From CAXXFQ01 sp963674475 (GTDB lineage Bacteria; Planctomycetota; Planctomycetia; Pirellulales; Thermoguttaceae): a stretch of DNA of 8,900 nucleotides. Shown piece after piece: positions 7,161-8,900 of the stretch. The notes beneath the pieces were generated by a model. The model searched no databases, had not been told where the DNA came from, and saw only the letters and a program-made list of their open reading frames with translations. Numbering within the stretch: the stretch's first letter is position 1; the number at the start of each line of letters is the position of its first letter. The translations under genes were made by a program, and so were the position numbers. The DNA lies in assembly GCA_963674475.2 (NCBI GenBank), contig CAXXFQ010000027.1:1-8900 (forward strand). Direction: 5' to 3'.

Positions 7161-7369
7161 ACTAGCGAACGCGCCAGAGAGTCAATTGGAACGTGTATTA
7201 CACCCCACTTAAGAGTTGTATCCGAAAGCCCGTCTCGAGGCAACGGAGCCACTAATGGGGGGTTGACTTAGAGAACGGCATCGGTAACCATCACTTGGAA
7301 GGATACCCTATTAAGCGTTTTTCGTCCACTTTTTACCCCTTTAGAGGTATTTTTTGGCGGTTTTTCCTA

Positions 7370-7406
7370 CTCTAGAGAGTTAGTTGTACCCTCTGAAGAG
7401 TTAGTT
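7370..7406 (+). promoter_or_regulatory. Two direct repeats with a 21-bp period upstream of pckA, likely regulator site
   Basis: The 16-nt pattern CTCTnnAGAGTTAGTT occurs at 7370-7385 and 7391-7406, differing only in the two central bases. A 21-bp period puts both copies on the same face of the DNA helix. They end about 28 bp before the putative -35 of the pckA promoter, a normal position for an activator. The binding protein is unknown. Confidence 0.55.
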
Positions 7407-7434
7407 ACTTTCCACCCAAAATGTGTCTGTCTAC

Positions 7435-7463
7435 TGGAATGGAAGTGAACGATCGATTATAAT
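7435..7463 (+). promoter_or_regulatory. Sigma-70-type promoter of pckA
   Basis: A perfect -10 hexamer TATAAT (7458-7463) is preceded at 17 bp by TGGAAT (7435-7440), a weak 3-of-6 match to the -35 consensus. Transcription would start near 7470 and leave a leader of about 45 nt. A good -10 with a poor -35 fits a promoter that depends on an activator at the upstream repeats. Confidence 0.6.
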
Positions 7464-7515
7464 AAGAGCCAGAGTTATTAAGGACAGTAAACTTGGTCCC
7501 ATCAGTGGAGTGTCT

Positions 7516-8900
7516 ATGTCTCGGAATTTCGATTTGAGTCAGTACGGAATTAACGTTAAGCGAGTGGTCCGCAATCCGGTTCCGGCCCGATTGTATGAGG
7601 ATGCGGTGGTCTATGAAAAGGCCGCCATTGTCGATAGTGGCGCGATGGTCACCAGCTCTGGTGAAAAAACCGGACGAAGCCCTAAAGACAAACGAATTGT
7701 CGAGGAGCCAACCTGCAATAACGATATCTGGTGGGGTGACGTCAATATGAAAATTGACGAACAGACCTTCACGTTGAATCGTCAGCGGGCTATCGACTAT
7801 TTGAACACGCGCTCGTTGATTTACGTTGTCGACGGATTTGCCGGGTGGGATCCTGCTCATCGGCGAAAAATTCGCGTGGTCTGTGCGCGGGCCTATCACG
7901 CCCTGTTCATGCACAACATGCTGGTTCGCCCGACTGCCGAAGAGTTAGTGGATTTTGGCGAGCCGGATTATGTTATCTTCAATGCCGGCCAGTTTCCCGC
8001 CAATCCGGACGTTTCAGAAGATATTACCACGCCGACGAGTGTGAATATCCACTTTGGCAAAGGGGAGTTCGTTATCCTTGGCACCCAGTACGCCGGGGAA
8101 ATGAAGAAGGGCGTCTTCACGATCATGAACTACCTCATGCCCAAAGAGGGAGTTCTGTCGATGCACTGCTCGGCGAATGAGAATTCGGAAAAGGACGTGT
8201 CGTTGTTCTTCGGGCTTTCGGGTACCGGAAAAACGACCCTTTCGGCCGATCCACATCGGACCCTGATCGGCGACGACGAGCACTGCTGGACCGACAAGGG
8301 GGTGTTCAACATTGAGGGCGGCTGCTACGCCAAGATTATCGATCTTTCGGCCGAAAGTGAGCCGGAAATCTATGAGGCGATTCGTTTCGGCACCGTCTTG
8401 GAAAACGCCGTCTTCGACAGTATGACCCGGTCGGTCGATTTTGGTGACTCGACGTTGACCGAGAATACGCGGGCCTCGTATCCGATCGAGTTCATTCCGA
8501 ACGCGAAGATCCCCTGTGTTGGTGGTCACCCGAACAACATTATCTTGCTGACGTGCGACGCATTTGGCGTCTTGCCGCCGGTAAGTCGGTTGACGCCGGA
8601 ACAGGCGATGTACCACTTCATCAGTGGTTATACTGCCCGCGTGGCGGGGACCGAAGTCGGGGTGACCGATCCGGAAGCGACCTTCTCGGCCTGTTTCGGT
8701 GCCGCTTTCCTGGTCTGGCATCCGGCCAAATATGCCGAAATGCTCGCCGATCGAATGGAAAAGCATGACGCGAAGGCCTATTTGGTCAATACCGGTTGGA
8801 CCGGAGGGCCCTATGGCGTCGGGCATCGCATGTCGATCAAGCATACCCGCGAGATCATCGACGCGATCCACAGCGGCGAACTGGCCGAGTGCGAAACGGT
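7516..8900 (+). CDS. pckA: ATP-dependent phosphoenolpyruvate carboxykinase (partial, C-terminus outside window)
   Basis: Catalyses oxaloacetate + ATP to phosphoenolpyruvate + CO2 + ADP, the entry step of gluconeogenesis from TCA-cycle carbon, in the cytoplasm. 461 codons are visible of the roughly 520-540 usual for the family. Characteristic elements appear in order: SGEKTGRSPKDK (48-59, substrate-binding R54), YAGEMKKGVF (192-201, Y192 and the metal/substrate lysines K197/K198), MHCSAN (216-221, H217), the P-loop GLSGTGKTT (233-241), metal-binding GDDEHCW (252-258), ENTRASYPIEFIPN (316-329, R319), and NTGWTGGPYGVG near the right edge. The P-loop identifies the ATP-dependent class, not the GTP-dependent one. 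The start ATG at 7516 has GGAG 5 nt upstream; an in-frame GTG at 7510 is less likely because it overlaps that site. All visible catalytic residues are intact. Confidence 0.98.
   Translation, partial: MSRNFDLSQYGINVKRVVRNPVPARLYEDAVVYEKAAIVDSGAMVTSSGEKTGRSPKDKRIVEEPTCNNDIWWGDVNMKIDEQTFTLNRQRAIDYLNTRSLIYVVDGFAGWDPAHRRKIRVVCARAYHALFMHNMLVRPTAEELVDFGEPDYVIFNAGQFPANPDVSEDITTPTSVNIHFGKGEFVILGTQYAGEMKKGVFTIMNYLMPKEGVLSMHCSANENSEKDVSLFFGLSGTGKTTLSADPHRTLIGDDEHCWTDKGVFNIEGGCYAKIIDLSAESEPEIYEAIRFGTVLENAVFDSMTRSVDFGDSTLTENTRASYPIEFIPNAKIPCVGGHPNNIILLTCDAFGVLPPVSRLTPEQAMYHFISGYTARVAGTEVGVTDPEATFSACFGAAFLVWHPAKYAEMLADRMEKHDAKAYLVNTGWTGGPYGVGHRMSIKHTREIIDAIHSGELAECET

Larger units (their letters stand above)
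7068..7515. other. Divergent promoter region between protease gene and pckA
   Basis: 448 bp with no supported protein gene. Toward the protease it holds a Shine-Dalgarno, a TATAAA hexamer (7092-7097, minus sense) without a recognisable -35, and two overlapping hairpins (7136-7160). Toward pckA it holds a TATAAT promoter and a 21-bp-period direct repeat. The central part (about 7165-7330) holds nothing I can name beyond an isolated TTGACT at 7263 with no matching -10. Confidence 0.75.

Noticed and set aside
7263..7291. TTGACT as a second -35 element for pckA
   Set aside because: Spacing of 16-18 bp leads to no acceptable -10 hexamer.
7334..7355. Terminator- or attenuator-like element before pckA (TACC/GGTA stem followed by six T)
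   Set aside because: Only four secure base pairs and no upstream plus-strand promoter or gene that would need it.
8014..8871. Minus-strand open frame of 285 codons
   Set aside because: Antisense to pckA, whose catalytic motifs are intact in the other strand; no independent support.

Overview
The window looks like a piece of a bacterial chromosome of moderately high GC, most probably from a planctomycete (Planctomycetota, Pirellulales-like). That placement is an inference. It rests on two large BatA/VWA membrane proteins with amidotransferase-like middle domains, a gene pair common in that phylum, and on the general flavour of the NtrC-type regulator. No database search was possible. No tRNA, rRNA, CRISPR array, insertion sequence or phage gene is visible.

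Layout: four genes lie on the minus strand (1-7067) and one on the plus strand (7516-8900). In minus-strand transcription order they are a Ste24-like M48 membrane metalloprotease (5784-7067, GTG start), a BatA-type VWA membrane protein (3304-5661), a second VWA membrane protein (1067-3307) that overlaps the BatA gene by an ATGA junction, and a sigma-54-dependent response regulator (1-828) whose C-terminus runs off the left edge. On the plus strand, divergent from the protease, is an ATP-dependent phosphoenolpyruvate carboxykinase gene (pckA) cut by the right edge. Spacers are 829-1066 (238 bp), 5662-5783 (122 bp) and the 448-bp divergent region 7068-7515.

How the genes may work together: the BatA/VWA pair is almost certainly co-translated. 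Charge distribution predicts that both proteins hang their VWA and middle domains on the outer face of the cytoplasmic membrane, between an N-terminal helix pair and a C-terminal helix. Such pairs usually sit beside MoxR ATPase and DUF58 genes, but neither is in this window; the neighbour is a membrane protease, so a shared envelope quality-control role is a reasonable guess. The NtrC-like regulator and pckA are probably independent units.

Most of the less ordinary material is in the non-coding DNA. There is a 16-nt motif repeated with a 21-bp period upstream of the pckA promoter, two overlapping and mutually exclusive hairpins upstream of the protease gene, and a long-range stem in the leader of the regulator. 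Inside the second VWA gene there is a recent-looking 36-bp in-frame tandem duplication. I see no convincing new defence or mobile system here.
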